DNA from: an uncultured Bacteroidota bacterium
GTDB taxonomy: Bacteria > Bacteroidota > Bacteroidia > Bacteroidales > 4484-276
Direction of reading: 5' to 3'
Length of the DNA stretch: 45,913 bases
NCBI GenBank assembly: GCA_903944895.1
Contig: CAJATL010000420.1
Location: 1-45,913, forward strand
Part shown: in pieces, positions 16,544 through 24,730 of the stretch
Layout of the letters: the number at the start of each line of letters is the position of its first letter
How positions within the stretch are numbered: position 1 is the stretch's first letter
Notes under the pieces: generated by a model
Database searches by the model: none
Told to the model about the DNA's origin: nothing
The model's input: only the letters and a program-made list of their open reading frames with translations
Made by a program: the position numbers and the translations under genes

Positions 16544-17578
16544 TTATTGTTTTTTAATGAGGGCTTTGTTGATTTTTTTGGCAATAAACGGGCCTTCATA
16601 AATAAAGCCCGTGTAAACCTGGACAAGGTCAGCACCGGCATTAAGTTTTTCGATTGCATCTTCAGGCGTAAAAATCCCGCCAACCCCGATAATCGGAAAA
16701 GCTTTGCCTGATTTTTCGGCAAGATACCTGATTACTTCTGTTGACCGGTCGGAAATAGGTTTTCCACTTAAACCACCATTGGCGATTTCTTTTATCCGTG
16801 CATCATCGGTTTGCAGATTTTGCCTCGAAATAGTGGTGTTGGTAGCTACAACTCCATCAATTCTGGTGAGCCTGACTATTTCGATAACTTCGTCGAGCTG
16901 TTTATTGTTAAGATCTGGCGATACCTTTAATAAGACTGGCTTTGGCTGAATTTTCGTGTGGTTGATTTCCTGGATTTTTCCGAGGATTTTCACCAGGTTA
17001 TCCTGATCCTGAAGTTCATGAAGGTCGGTAATGTTGGGGCAACTCACATTAACCACGAAATAATCGACAAAATCGAAAAGTTCTTCAAAACAAAGCACAT
17101 AATCGTTAATGGCCTCTGAATTTGGGGTAAGCGTATTTTTACCAATATTTCCACCAATCACGACATTGGTTTTGCGTTTTTTCAGGTTTTTTACCGCATT
17201 GTTAACGCCTCCGTTATTAAATCCCATCCTGTTGATGAGTGCTTTATCCGGTGGCAGACGGAAAAGACGGGGTTTTAGATTTCCAGGCTGGCCTTTTGGC
17301 GTTACAGTTCCAATTTCGATAAAACCAAACCCGAAGTTCGAAAGCTCATTATAAAGCTCGGCCTGCTTGTCGAAGCCGGCGGCAATGCCTACCGGATTTT
17401 TAAATTTTAACCCAAAAACTTCTTTTTCCAGTCGTGGATCGTTAACCTGTGTAAGTTTGTTAATTATTCTTTCGGCTCCAGGAATCCGGAACAGGAATTT
17501 CAGACTGTTGACCACAAAATGATGCACCGACTCTGGTGAAAACCAGAATAAAACAGGTCTGAAAATCGATTTGTACAT
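16544..17578 (-). CDS. pyrD: Dihydroorotate dehydrogenase (quinone), class 2
   Basis: Oxidises dihydroorotate to orotate in pyrimidine synthesis, passing electrons to quinones at the inner membrane. Class-2 features: an amphipathic N-terminal helix region ([20 protein letters not shown]), [42 protein letters not shown], the GVVATNTT stretch and FMN-phosphate-binding [11 protein letters not shown]. The catalytic-base position reads NVSCPN, placing Cys where class-2 enzymes usually have Ser (NISSPN). The ATG at 17578 is preferred over the TTG two codons upstream. It follows the DUF5606 gene by 35 bases on the same strand and may be co-transcribed. Confidence 0.93.
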   Translation of the reverse strand: MYKSIFRPVLFWFSPESVHHFVVNSLKFLFRIPGAERIINKLTQVNDPRLEKEVFGLKFKNPVGIAAGFDKQAELYNELSNFGFGFIEIGTVTPKGQPGNLKPRLFRLPPDKALINRMGFNNGGVNNAVKNLKKRKTNVVIGGNIGKNTLTPNSEAINDYVLCFEELFDFVDYFVVNVSCPNITDLHELQDQDNLVKILGKIQEINHTKIQPKPVLLKVSPDLNNKQLDEVIEIVRLTRIDGVVATNTTISRQNLQTDDARIKEIANGGLSGKPISDRSTEVIRYLAEKSGKAFPIIGVGGIFTPEDAIEKLNAGADLVQVYTGFIYEGPFIAKKINKALIKKQ

Positions 17579-17613
17579 GATCAATAAAGGTCTTTAAACC
17601 CAAAAAGAAAAGC

Positions 17614-18099
17614 TTATTCTTCTTTTGTTTCAGGAAGAACAGTTGATGCTTCAGGAGTTTCGGTGGCATCGGTGGCAACGGTGATTTCCTCAGCAACATC
17701 AGTATTTTCTTCCTCGGTAAAGTCGAGCATACCATGTTCCTGGAGCAGGTTGTACCAAACTACTAATTTCTTGATATCCGAAACATAAACCCGTTCTTTA
17801 TCATAGGTTGGAAGGATTTCTTCCATAAATGCCTTAAGTTCATTGTTGGTCGCTTTGTTGCTGATAGCAGGTCCGCCATCATATTTTTCGAACACCTTTT
17901 TCAGGATATCTTTCAAAGGTAAATCCTCGTCGGTGGTAAAAATACTGATTTCGGCAAGGGAGCTGATCCTGTCATGCGAAAATGCCGGAAAGCGTTTTTT
18001 GTCAATCAGCGATTCAACGATTACGCCGCTTTTGGTTTGGGCAATCATGTTGTAAAGGCCTGGCTTTCCAGCAATAGCTAATATTTTAGTCAAATCCAT
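17614..18099 (-). CDS. DUF5606-domain protein
   Basis: A 161-residue protein of a family conserved in Bacteroidota and of unknown function. The N-terminal ~125 residues carry the family pattern: LTKILAIAGKPGLYNMIAQT, VESLIDKKRFPAFSHDRIS, GGPAISNKATNNELKAF and YDKERVYVSDIKKLVVWYN. The last ~40 residues are acidic and Thr/Glu/Ala-rich, resembling the S1 tail in style. No signal peptide or membrane helix is seen, so it is cytoplasmic. The ATG at 18099 (MDLTKIL) is preferred over a GTG two codons earlier. It lies between purB and pyrD on the same strand. Confidence 0.85.
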   Translation of the reverse strand: MDLTKILAIAGKPGLYNMIAQTKSGVIVESLIDKKRFPAFSHDRISSLAEISIFTTDEDLPLKDILKKVFEKYDGGPAISNKATNNELKAFMEEILPTYDKERVYVSDIKKLVVWYNLLQEHGMLDFTEEENTDVAEEITVATDATETPEASTVLPETKEE

Positions 18100-18171
18100 A
18101 GTCACAAAGTATTATTAAATAAGCATTCAAATTTTTTATTTCCGGAAACTTACCTGGTTTCCGATTTATCG

Positions 18172-19536
18172 TTAATCACCAATAAACGGACTTATTCCGG
18201 TATAATTGTGAGGGGTAATTTTTTTCAATTCTGCCTTAATTTCATCCGAAACTGCCAGTTGATTGATGAAATCGGTAATCAGACTTTTTGTGATCAGTTG
18301 GTTGTTTCGGGTGAGATTTTTCAAGGCATCATAAGGATTTGGATATCCTTCGCGACGTAAAATGGTCTGGATTGCCTCGGCAACCACGGCCCAGTTTTTT
18401 TCGAGGTCGTCGTGGAGTTTTTTCTCATTGAGCAATAATTTATTCAGACCATTAAGCAGCGACTGGTAAGCGATGCTGGAGTATGCAAATGCAACCCCGA
18501 TATTCCGGGTTACTGTGGAATCGGTGAGGTCGCGCTGAAGGCGTGAGATCGGGAGTTTTGACGAGAAAAACTCAAACATGGCATTGGCCATCCCAAAATT
18601 TCCTTCGGCGTTTTCGAAATCGATGGGATTTACTTTGTGGGGCATTGCTGATGAGCCAACCTCATCTTTTTTGATGGTTTGTTTAAAATATTCCATCGAA
18701 ATGTAGGTCCAGATGTCGCGGCAAAGATCGATCAGGATGTTATTGATGCGTTTGAGCCCGTCGAAAAAGGCAGCCATATTATCGTAATGTTCAATTTGAG
18801 TGGTCACCTGCTGGCGCTGTAACTTGAGTTTGTCATCCAGAAAATCGTCGGCAAAAAGCATCCAGTTTATTTTTGGATAAGCCACGTGATGTGCATTGAA
18901 ATTTCCGGTGGCACCGCCAAATTTCCCTGAAAACGGCACCGATTTTAAAATATCGAATTGCTGTTCGAGGCGATCAACATACACATATAATTCTTTGCCA
19001 ATTGTGGTTGGCGTAGCTGGCTGACCGTGGGTATGTGCGAGCATGGGGACATCTTTCCATGAATTAGAAATCACAATCAGTTTTTCGAGAACGTTGTTGA
19101 GATGAGGCCATACTTCGTTGCGATAGGCTTCACGCATGGCGAGTGGCATGGCTGTATTATTGATGTCCTGTGAAGTAAGCCCAAAATGGATAAATTCTTT
19201 AAACTGACCAAATCCCAGTTTGTCGAACTTATCCCGGATAAAGTATTCGACAGCCTTTACATCGTGATTGGTGACCTTTTCGTAGTCTTTAACTGCCTGA
19301 GCATCACTTTCGGTGAAATTTTTATAGATGGCCCTGAGTGCGGGATAATGCCTGTGATCGAAGCCTTCGAGCTGGGGTAGCGGGATTTGGTAAAGTGAGA
19401 TAAAATACTCAATCTCAACTCTTACCCTGTAACGAATAAGCGCGGCTTCTGAAAAATATTCATGAAGTTTTTCAACTTTTTTCCGGTATCTTCCATCGAT
19501 GGGTGAAATGGCATTTAATTCAGTCAGGTTTGTCAT
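18172..19536 (-). CDS. purB: Adenylosuccinate lyase PurB
   Basis: Cleaves SAICAR and adenylosuccinate in purine synthesis. The fumarase-superfamily signature SSAMPHKVNPIDFENAEGN is present. So are the N-terminal LNAISPIDGRYR, the HFGLTSQDINNTA substrate loop and the histidine-containing LAHTHGQPATPTTIGKE. Length of about 454 residues matches the E. coli-type enzyme. The ATG at 19536 is chosen because residues added by the upstream frame are not family-like. A cytoplasmic tetramer is expected. It lies 72 bases upstream of the DUF5606 gene and runs the same way, so it may head a purB-DUF5606-pyrD unit. Confidence 0.95.
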   Translation of the reverse strand: MTNLTELNAISPIDGRYRKKVEKLHEYFSEAALIRYRVRVEIEYFISLYQIPLPQLEGFDHRHYPALRAIYKNFTESDAQAVKDYEKVTNHDVKAVEYFIRDKFDKLGFGQFKEFIHFGLTSQDINNTAMPLAMREAYRNEVWPHLNNVLEKLIVISNSWKDVPMLAHTHGQPATPTTIGKELYVYVDRLEQQFDILKSVPFSGKFGGATGNFNAHHVAYPKINWMLFADDFLDDKLKLQRQQVTTQIEHYDNMAAFFDGLKRINNILIDLCRDIWTYISMEYFKQTIKKDEVGSSAMPHKVNPIDFENAEGNFGMANAMFEFFSSKLPISRLQRDLTDSTVTRNIGVAFAYSSIAYQSLLNGLNKLLLNEKKLHDDLEKNWAVVAEAIQTILRREGYPNPYDALKNLTRNNQLITKSLITDFINQLAVSDEIKAELKKITPHNYTGISPFIGD

Positions 19537-19626
19537 TGTATGGGTTAATTTTCGGGCAAAAATCCGAAAACTTTTCCATAAAACGGTCAAATATTCAAAA
19601 ATATACTTTTCTGACTTTAAAGGGTG

Positions 19627-20748
19627 TCAGATTTTTTCTTTGGTATGAACGTTAAAATCGAACCGAAATCCCAGGGTGTACACATTAAATTCACTATTTC
19701 CAAGGTAGTCGATGCTGTCGTCAAATTTACATTCGATGTAAACAATGGCTTTTGGGGTAAAATAATATTCGGAGCCAATCACCAGATATTTTAACTTGAA
19801 ATTGTCGGCAATAAAGGTATTGCTGCTTTTGGGGTTTTGAAAGTTGAACCCGCCGATAACAGCGATTTTCTCTGTGGGTAAAAATTTCCCAAAAAACTCA
19901 GTTCCATTTGCATAATAACCACTGATTATTGAGGTATCCGGTACGGTTATTTGAAGGAGATCGAAGCCCTTGATATTATAGTTGAGGCCAAGAATGAGTT
20001 TTTTATTGCGAAATTGCAATCCGGTAATCGAGCTGAGGTTGTCCCGTTTAGCCCCTGAAATCGCACTCATGGTTTCGTCATCAACCCGGGAATTGTAAAT
20101 GGCGAAGCCAAAATTTAATTGTTTGGTGATTTGCAAGATAACCGATCCGCCATAATTTGCGATATCACCGGTAAGCTGGGTTTGTAAAGCAAGTTTTACA
20201 GGGCCGAATTTATTCCGGTAAATCAACGCTTTTGAAGCCCGGCCGAGGCCGCTTGCACCTCCGTCGGTACCCGAAAGATAGGTTCCGCTGGCTTGTCCGC
20301 CAAAAACGTCAAAGAGGTCGGTCCATCCCGAAACATCGTAATAGGCGCTCCATTGCTTACCCATGGTCAGGGTTCCGAACTTCTTAAAACTTACTCCAAA
20401 AAATCCAAGCCTCGTATCGAAAGCATTTTTTGATTGAACAAATAAACCTTCCGCGACATTTTCAGAGGTGACTGCGCCCTGGTTAAAGGTGTAATTGTTT
20501 TCGACCGTATTAACAGCCCATTCAGTTTTTCCAAAAAAAACAAGACCATTTTTCAGTTTTTGCGTCATGAACAGCCCAATCCGAGATCCGTTATTTTGAA
20601 CCTCGCAGTTCGACTGGTAAAAGGCAAGATGGGTGCTGAAACTTCCATAGAAACTAATGCTGTCAAGAATAGGAATTTGCTGGGCAAATCCACAGGAAAA
20701 TGATGCCATTAAGATGGCTAAGATGGCGTAAGTCCGAATGTTTTTCAT
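19627..20748 (-). CDS. Outer-membrane porin-like beta-barrel
   Basis: A 373-residue protein with a signal peptide ending near CGFAQQ (about residue 22). Alternating polar/hydrophobic strands with Gly-rich turns follow throughout (for example GSRIGLFMTQKLKNGLVFFG and KFGTLTMGKQWSAYYDVSG), and the final strand reads YTLGFRFDFNV. The FGTLTMGKQWSA segment resembles Gram-negative trimeric porins (OmpC/Porin_4 style). A role as a diffusion channel for small solutes is likely; the substrate is unknown. It is divergent from the methionine gamma-lyase-like gene, with 180 bases between them. The C-terminus extends a few charged residues (TKEKI) beyond the last strand. Confidence 0.8.
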   Translation of the reverse strand: MKNIRTYAILAILMASFSCGFAQQIPILDSISFYGSFSTHLAFYQSNCEVQNNGSRIGLFMTQKLKNGLVFFGKTEWAVNTVENNYTFNQGAVTSENVAEGLFVQSKNAFDTRLGFFGVSFKKFGTLTMGKQWSAYYDVSGWTDLFDVFGGQASGTYLSGTDGGASGLGRASKALIYRNKFGPVKLALQTQLTGDIANYGGSVILQITKQLNFGFAIYNSRVDDETMSAISGAKRDNLSSITGLQFRNKKLILGLNYNIKGFDLLQITVPDTSIISGYYANGTEFFGKFLPTEKIAVIGGFNFQNPKSSNTFIADNFKLKYLVIGSEYYFTPKAIVYIECKFDDSIDYLGNSEFNVYTLGFRFDFNVHTKEKI

Positions 20749-20855
20749 TAGATTTTAATTTTTTTTGTAAGAATTCATGATAATTTTCCTGATAATTTTT
20801 CCATCAGTAAAAGTAGAAAAAAGTAAATCAGTTAACGATTGCAGCAATATTTTTC

Positions 20856-20884
20856 TTGATAAATAAATTATCTCAATACCTTTG
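20856..20884 (+). promoter_or_regulatory. Promoter for the methionine gamma-lyase-like gene
   Basis: TTG at 20856-20858 and TACCTTTG at 20877-20884 are 18 bases apart, close to the Bacteroidota -33/-7 pattern. The ATG follows at 20929. No SAM riboswitch-like structure was recognised in the leader. Confidence 0.55.
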
Positions 20885-20928
20885 CCGGCGTTTAGTTTTA
20901 CAAAAAATATCACTCAATTTTAACTCAA

Positions 20929-22110
20929 ATGGATTCAAAAAAATTTGGTTTTCTAACCCGCGAAGTTCATGCCGGCGAATTTGAAGATGAACTGGGTAGC
21001 GCAGTTACTCCGATTTATCAGACTTCTACATTTAAATTTAAAAGTGCCGACCATGGAGCTGCTTGTTTTTCGGGTGAAGATGACGGATACATTTACACGC
21101 GCCTGGGCAATCCAACCATTAATGCCCTGGAGCAGGCAGTAGCAAACCTCGAAAGCGGCTACAAAGGAATTGCAACTTCTTCGGGAATGTCTGCCATTAC
21201 AACGGTTTATCTTGCATTTCTGGGAAAAGGAAAACACATTGTTAGCCACAACGCAATTTATGGGCCTGCCCGTGGGGTCATGGAAAATGTGTTTGCACGC
21301 TTTGGTGTTGAGTTTTCGTATGTCGACACAACCAACCTGGATGAGGTTAAGAAAGCAATGAGGCCTGAAACCGCGATGATTTATACCGAAACACCTGCTA
21401 ATCCGACTATTACTATCTCCGACATCAAAGCTTTGGCCGAAATTGCCCATAAAGCAGGTATTCCGCTGGTTGTTGATAATACCTTTTGCAGCCCTTATCT
21501 GCAGCGGCCTATCGAACTCGGCGCTGATATCGTGGTACATTCGATGACAAAATTTATTAATGGCCATGCTGATGTTGTTGCAGGAATGATTGTTTCGTCC
21601 GAAAAAAAATATCACGACATGTTACGGCCGGTTATGACAAACATGGGCTGCAACATGGATCCACACCAGGCTTTCCTGGTACACCGCGGATTAAAAACAC
21701 TGGCGCTTCGTGTCGAAAAAGCACAGGAATCAGCTATAAAAATTGCTGAATACCTCGAATCGCATCCGAAAGTTGATTGGGTAAAATTCCCGGGTTTAAA
21801 ATCTCATCCACAGTACGAATTGGCAAAACAGCAGATGGATGGGCCTGGAACAATGATTTCGTTTGAGTTGAAAGGCGGTCTTGATGCTGGTAAAAGGCTG
21901 ATGGATAATGTAAAACTGATACTCCTGGCGGTTTCTCTGGGCGGTGTCGAATCGCTCATTCAGCATCCTGCTTCGATGACACATTCCAAACTATCGCATG
22001 AAAAGAAATTGCAGGCCGGCATTACCGACGGCCTCGTCAGATTTGCCATTGGTATCGAAGATGCCAACGATATTATTGCTGATCTTGAACAGGCGCTTGC
22101 AAAAGTGTAA
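20929..22110 (+). CDS. megL: Methionine gamma-lyase-like PLP enzyme
   Basis: A 393-residue Cys/Met-metabolism PLP enzyme. The PLP lysine is Lys208 in HSMTKFINGHAD, and Tyr111 stacks on PLP. YTRLGNPTINALE, ATSSGMSAI, VVDNTFCSPYLQRP and AVSLGGVESLIQHPASMTHS align closely with methionine gamma-lyase (recalled Pseudomonas enzyme). That enzyme splits methionine to methanethiol, 2-oxobutyrate and ammonia. The Cys two residues after the Tyr in classic methionine gamma-lyases is Pro113 here, so substrate preference may differ; cystathionine gamma-lyase/synthase or homocysteine lyase remain alternatives. It is monocistronic, with a strong terminator. Confidence 0.82.
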   Translation: MDSKKFGFLTREVHAGEFEDELGSAVTPIYQTSTFKFKSADHGAACFSGEDDGYIYTRLGNPTINALEQAVANLESGYKGIATSSGMSAITTVYLAFLGKGKHIVSHNAIYGPARGVMENVFARFGVEFSYVDTTNLDEVKKAMRPETAMIYTETPANPTITISDIKALAEIAHKAGIPLVVDNTFCSPYLQRPIELGADIVVHSMTKFINGHADVVAGMIVSSEKKYHDMLRPVMTNMGCNMDPHQAFLVHRGLKTLALRVEKAQESAIKIAEYLESHPKVDWVKFPGLKSHPQYELAKQQMDGPGTMISFELKGGLDAGKRLMDNVKLILLAVSLGGVESLIQHPASMTHSKLSHEKKLQAGITDGLVRFAIGIEDANDIIADLEQALAKV

Positions 22111-22132
22111 ATTCAAAATCTGATAACACTCC

Positions 22133-22182
22133 AAAAAAGGCTGATTCTGAAATCAATTTTTCAGAATCAGCCTTTTTTTTTC
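22133..22182 (+). terminator. Strong terminator after the methionine gamma-lyase-like gene
   Basis: A perfect stem of about 20 bp (AAAAAAGGCTGATTCTGAAA with its complement) and a short loop end in eight or more T. It starts 22 bases after the stop codon. Confidence 0.92.
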
Positions 22183-22225
22183 CAATATTGAGTCTTGTCT
22201 AAAAAGGTGCCGAATAAGAAATCAA

Positions 22226-22316
22226 TGGGGCTAAAGCCCAGAATATCAAGAATATCAATTGCCCCGATCTTAAGGTCGGGGCAATTGAAAAACAGCCTGT
22301 TACCGGGCTTTAGCCC
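22226..22316. repeat. Nested palindromic REP/MITE-like element
   Basis: Outer arms TGGGGCTAAAGCCCA (22226-22240) and CGGGCTTTAGCCC (22304-22316) are inverted copies and each is itself palindromic. Between them, 22256-22287 is a 32-base palindrome (arms begin CAATTGCCCCGA) with a single G-T pair and TTAA at the centre. No transposase gene is in the window. It resembles the short palindromic interspersed repeats of Bacteroidota genomes. Confidence 0.7.
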
Positions 22317-22401
22317 AAATAAAACAGTTTTAAGGCTGGACTTGTTATTCTCGGAAAAAGAATATAAAGTAATTTTAGCCCCTTAAATTAGTTTGGTAAA
22401 A

Positions 22402-24705
22402 ATGAAATCCGGTTTACTTAAAATCTTCTGCTTTTTATTGGTGGTGTCGTTGATGCCAGCCTTTAACAGCGTTTTTGGACAAAAAGTTGCCGTTGTTTTA
22501 AGTGGGGGAGGTTCACGCGGAACAGCCCACATCGGGGTTTTGCGGGCACTCGAAGAAAATAACATCCCGATCGATTATATCACAGGAACCTCAATAGGGG
22601 CGCTAGTTGGAGGTATGTACGCAAGCGGCTATTCGACAGATGAAATTGAAGTATTTTTTACCTCAGAAATGTTTGCCAGGTGGGCCAACGGTAACCTGGA
22701 TCCAAAATACAGCTACTATTATAAAAAAGATGCTGATGATGCAAGTTGGGTAAGCTTTAACATCGATTTAAAGAAAAGTTTTTCGGCAATACTGCCAACA
22801 AATTTTATTTCACCTGTTGAAATGGATTTCCAGCTCATGGAACTTTTTGCAGGAGCATCAGCTACTGCCGGCTATAATTTTGATAGTCTTTTCATCCCAT
22901 TCAGATGTGTTGCCTCAGATATTGATTCCAACAAGTCGGTTGTTTTGCGTAGTGGTGATCTTGGAAAATCAATCAGGGCTTCACTCACTTTTCCATTTTA
23001 TTTTAAACCTGTCGAAATCGACGACAAGCTACTGTTTGATGGTGGGATGTATAATAATTTTCCATCGGATGTTGCCATTCGCGATTTTCATCCCGACATC
23101 ATCATCGGAAGCAAGGTTTCGGGAAATTATCCGAAATCCGACCCCGACGACATTTTAACCCAGATTCAGAACATGCTGATGTCGGACACCGATTTTAGCC
23201 TGAAAATTGATAGCGGCATCATGATCGAACCACCGGTTGTAAAAGTGAGTCTGGTTGACTTTTCGACAGCTAAATCATTCATACAGATTGGCTATGATGA
23301 AACGAACAGGCGCATGGATGAAATAAAGAAAATTGTGAGTCACCGCCATGATGATTTTTATGTTGACAGTTTGCGCAGAAATTTCAATCACCGGAAACCA
23401 GCCTATCGGGTCGACAGCATCTACATCAGCGGGCTTAACAAAGGAGAAGCGGCCTATGTTTATCAGACTTTGACGCATAAATCGCCAAACACAACCCTGG
23501 GTTTAATCGAACCTGAATATTTTAAACTTGCCGCCGATAACAAAATCAAACAAATTGTTCCTTCACTGAAATACGATGAGGCTGCCGGGAATTATGATCT
23601 TTTTCTTAAAATTAAACCTGCCGATAAATTTGTAACAAAATTTGGGGGCAATATTTCATCACGCGGGGCTAACCAGGCTTTTGTCGAATTACAATATAAG
23701 CGACTGTTCCGTAATGCTTTGCAGGTGAGAAGCAATGTTTATTTCGGAAAATTTTATACCTCGGTGTTGCTTGGAACAAGGCTTGATATTCCGATGAAAA
23801 CGCCGCTATCATTTGGAGCGCAGCTCGTTTATAATCATTTCGATTATTTTAAAAGCAGTATTCACTTTTTTGAGGATGTAACGCCATCTTTTTTGGTTCA
23901 GGATGATAATTATTTCAGAGTTTTTGCCTCATTACCCACCACAAACAAAGGAAAATTTGTGGCCGATTTTACCATTGGAATTTTAGAAAACCAATACTAT
24001 CAGGATAATTCGTTTACACGTGAAGACACCACCGACAAAACAAGATTCAGTTGTATGGCAGCTTCACTTTCGTGGGATATCAATACACTTAACCGAAAAC
24101 AATACGCAACGGCAGGTGCCCGGTTTTTGATTAATGTTTCATACATCAATGGTGATGAAAAATTTACAAGCGGTTCACTTTCGGGTTCAAATGGTGACGA
24201 AATCAGGAATTCGCACCAATGGTTTGCAGCAAAAGTGGCCTGGGATAACTATTTCGAAAAAATTGGCCCCTTTACTTTTGGTTTTTATGGAGAAGTCCGG
24301 TTATCGACCCAAGATCTTTTTTCGAATTATACATCAAGCCTGCTTGCTGCACCTGCCTTTGAGCCGGTTCCTGAAAGCAAAAGCATTTTTCTCTCCAATT
24401 TCAGGGCTTACAATTATGGTGCTTTTGGTTTGAAAGCGATTTATTATCTTGGTAAACGGTTTGACCTGCGCGCCGAAAGTTATCTCTTTCAGCCTTATGA
24501 GCAGATAATGGTTGACGACGAAAATATGCCCTATCTGGGGAAACAATTCGATGCCAGGTATTTTTCCTTTTCGGGTGGTTTGGTGTATCATTCTTTTATC
24601 GGCCCGATGAGCATCACCTTTAATTATTTTGATAATCCCGAAGAACAGGCGTTTTTTGCTTTTAATATTGGTTACATCATTTTTAACGACAGGGCGCTTA
24701 AATAG
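22402..24705 (+). CDS. Secreted patatin-like phospholipase with C-terminal outer-membrane barrel
   Basis: A 767-residue protein with a signal peptide (to about residue 26). A patatin lipase domain occupies about 28-290: oxyanion loop GGGSRG (35-40), nucleophile Ser64 in GTSIG, and the catalytic Asp in FDGGMYNNFP. A POTRA-like linker (about 330-410) follows, with YISGLNKGEAAYVYQ. A beta-barrel like BamA/TamA (surface antigen D15 fold) fills the rest, with many aromatic strand ends. The architecture matches patatin-barrel fusions such as PlpD, in which the lipase is carried by its own barrel. The ATG at 22402 is preferred over a TTG three codons earlier. The M14 gene follows 25 bases later on the same strand. 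Confidence 0.88.
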   Translation: MKSGLLKIFCFLLVVSLMPAFNSVFGQKVAVVLSGGGSRGTAHIGVLRALEENNIPIDYITGTSIGALVGGMYASGYSTDEIEVFFTSEMFARWANGNLDPKYSYYYKKDADDASWVSFNIDLKKSFSAILPTNFISPVEMDFQLMELFAGASATAGYNFDSLFIPFRCVASDIDSNKSVVLRSGDLGKSIRASLTFPFYFKPVEIDDKLLFDGGMYNNFPSDVAIRDFHPDIIIGSKVSGNYPKSDPDDILTQIQNMLMSDTDFSLKIDSGIMIEPPVVKVSLVDFSTAKSFIQIGYDETNRRMDEIKKIVSHRHDDFYVDSLRRNFNHRKPAYRVDSIYISGLNKGEAAYVYQTLTHKSPNTTLGLIEPEYFKLAADNKIKQIVPSLKYDEAAGNYDLFLKIKPADKFVTKFGGNISSRGANQAFVELQYKRLFRNALQVRSNVYFGKFYTSVLLGTRLDIPMKTPLSFGAQLVYNHFDYFKSSIHFFEDVTPSFLVQDDNYFRVFASLPTTNKGKFVADFTIGILENQYYQDNSFTREDTTDKTRFSCMAASLSWDINTLNRKQYATAGARFLINVSYINGDEKFTSGSLSGSNGDEIRNSHQWFAAKVAWDNYFEKIGPFTFGFYGEVRLSTQDLFSNYTSSLLAAPAFEPVPESKSIFLSNFRAYNYGAFGLKAIYYLGKRFDLRAESYLFQPYEQIMVDDENMPYLGKQFDARYFSFSGGLVYHSFIGPMSITFNYFDNPEEQAFFAFNIGYIIFNDRALK

Positions 24706-24730
24706 ATTTTTAACTTACGAAAATCAGCTT

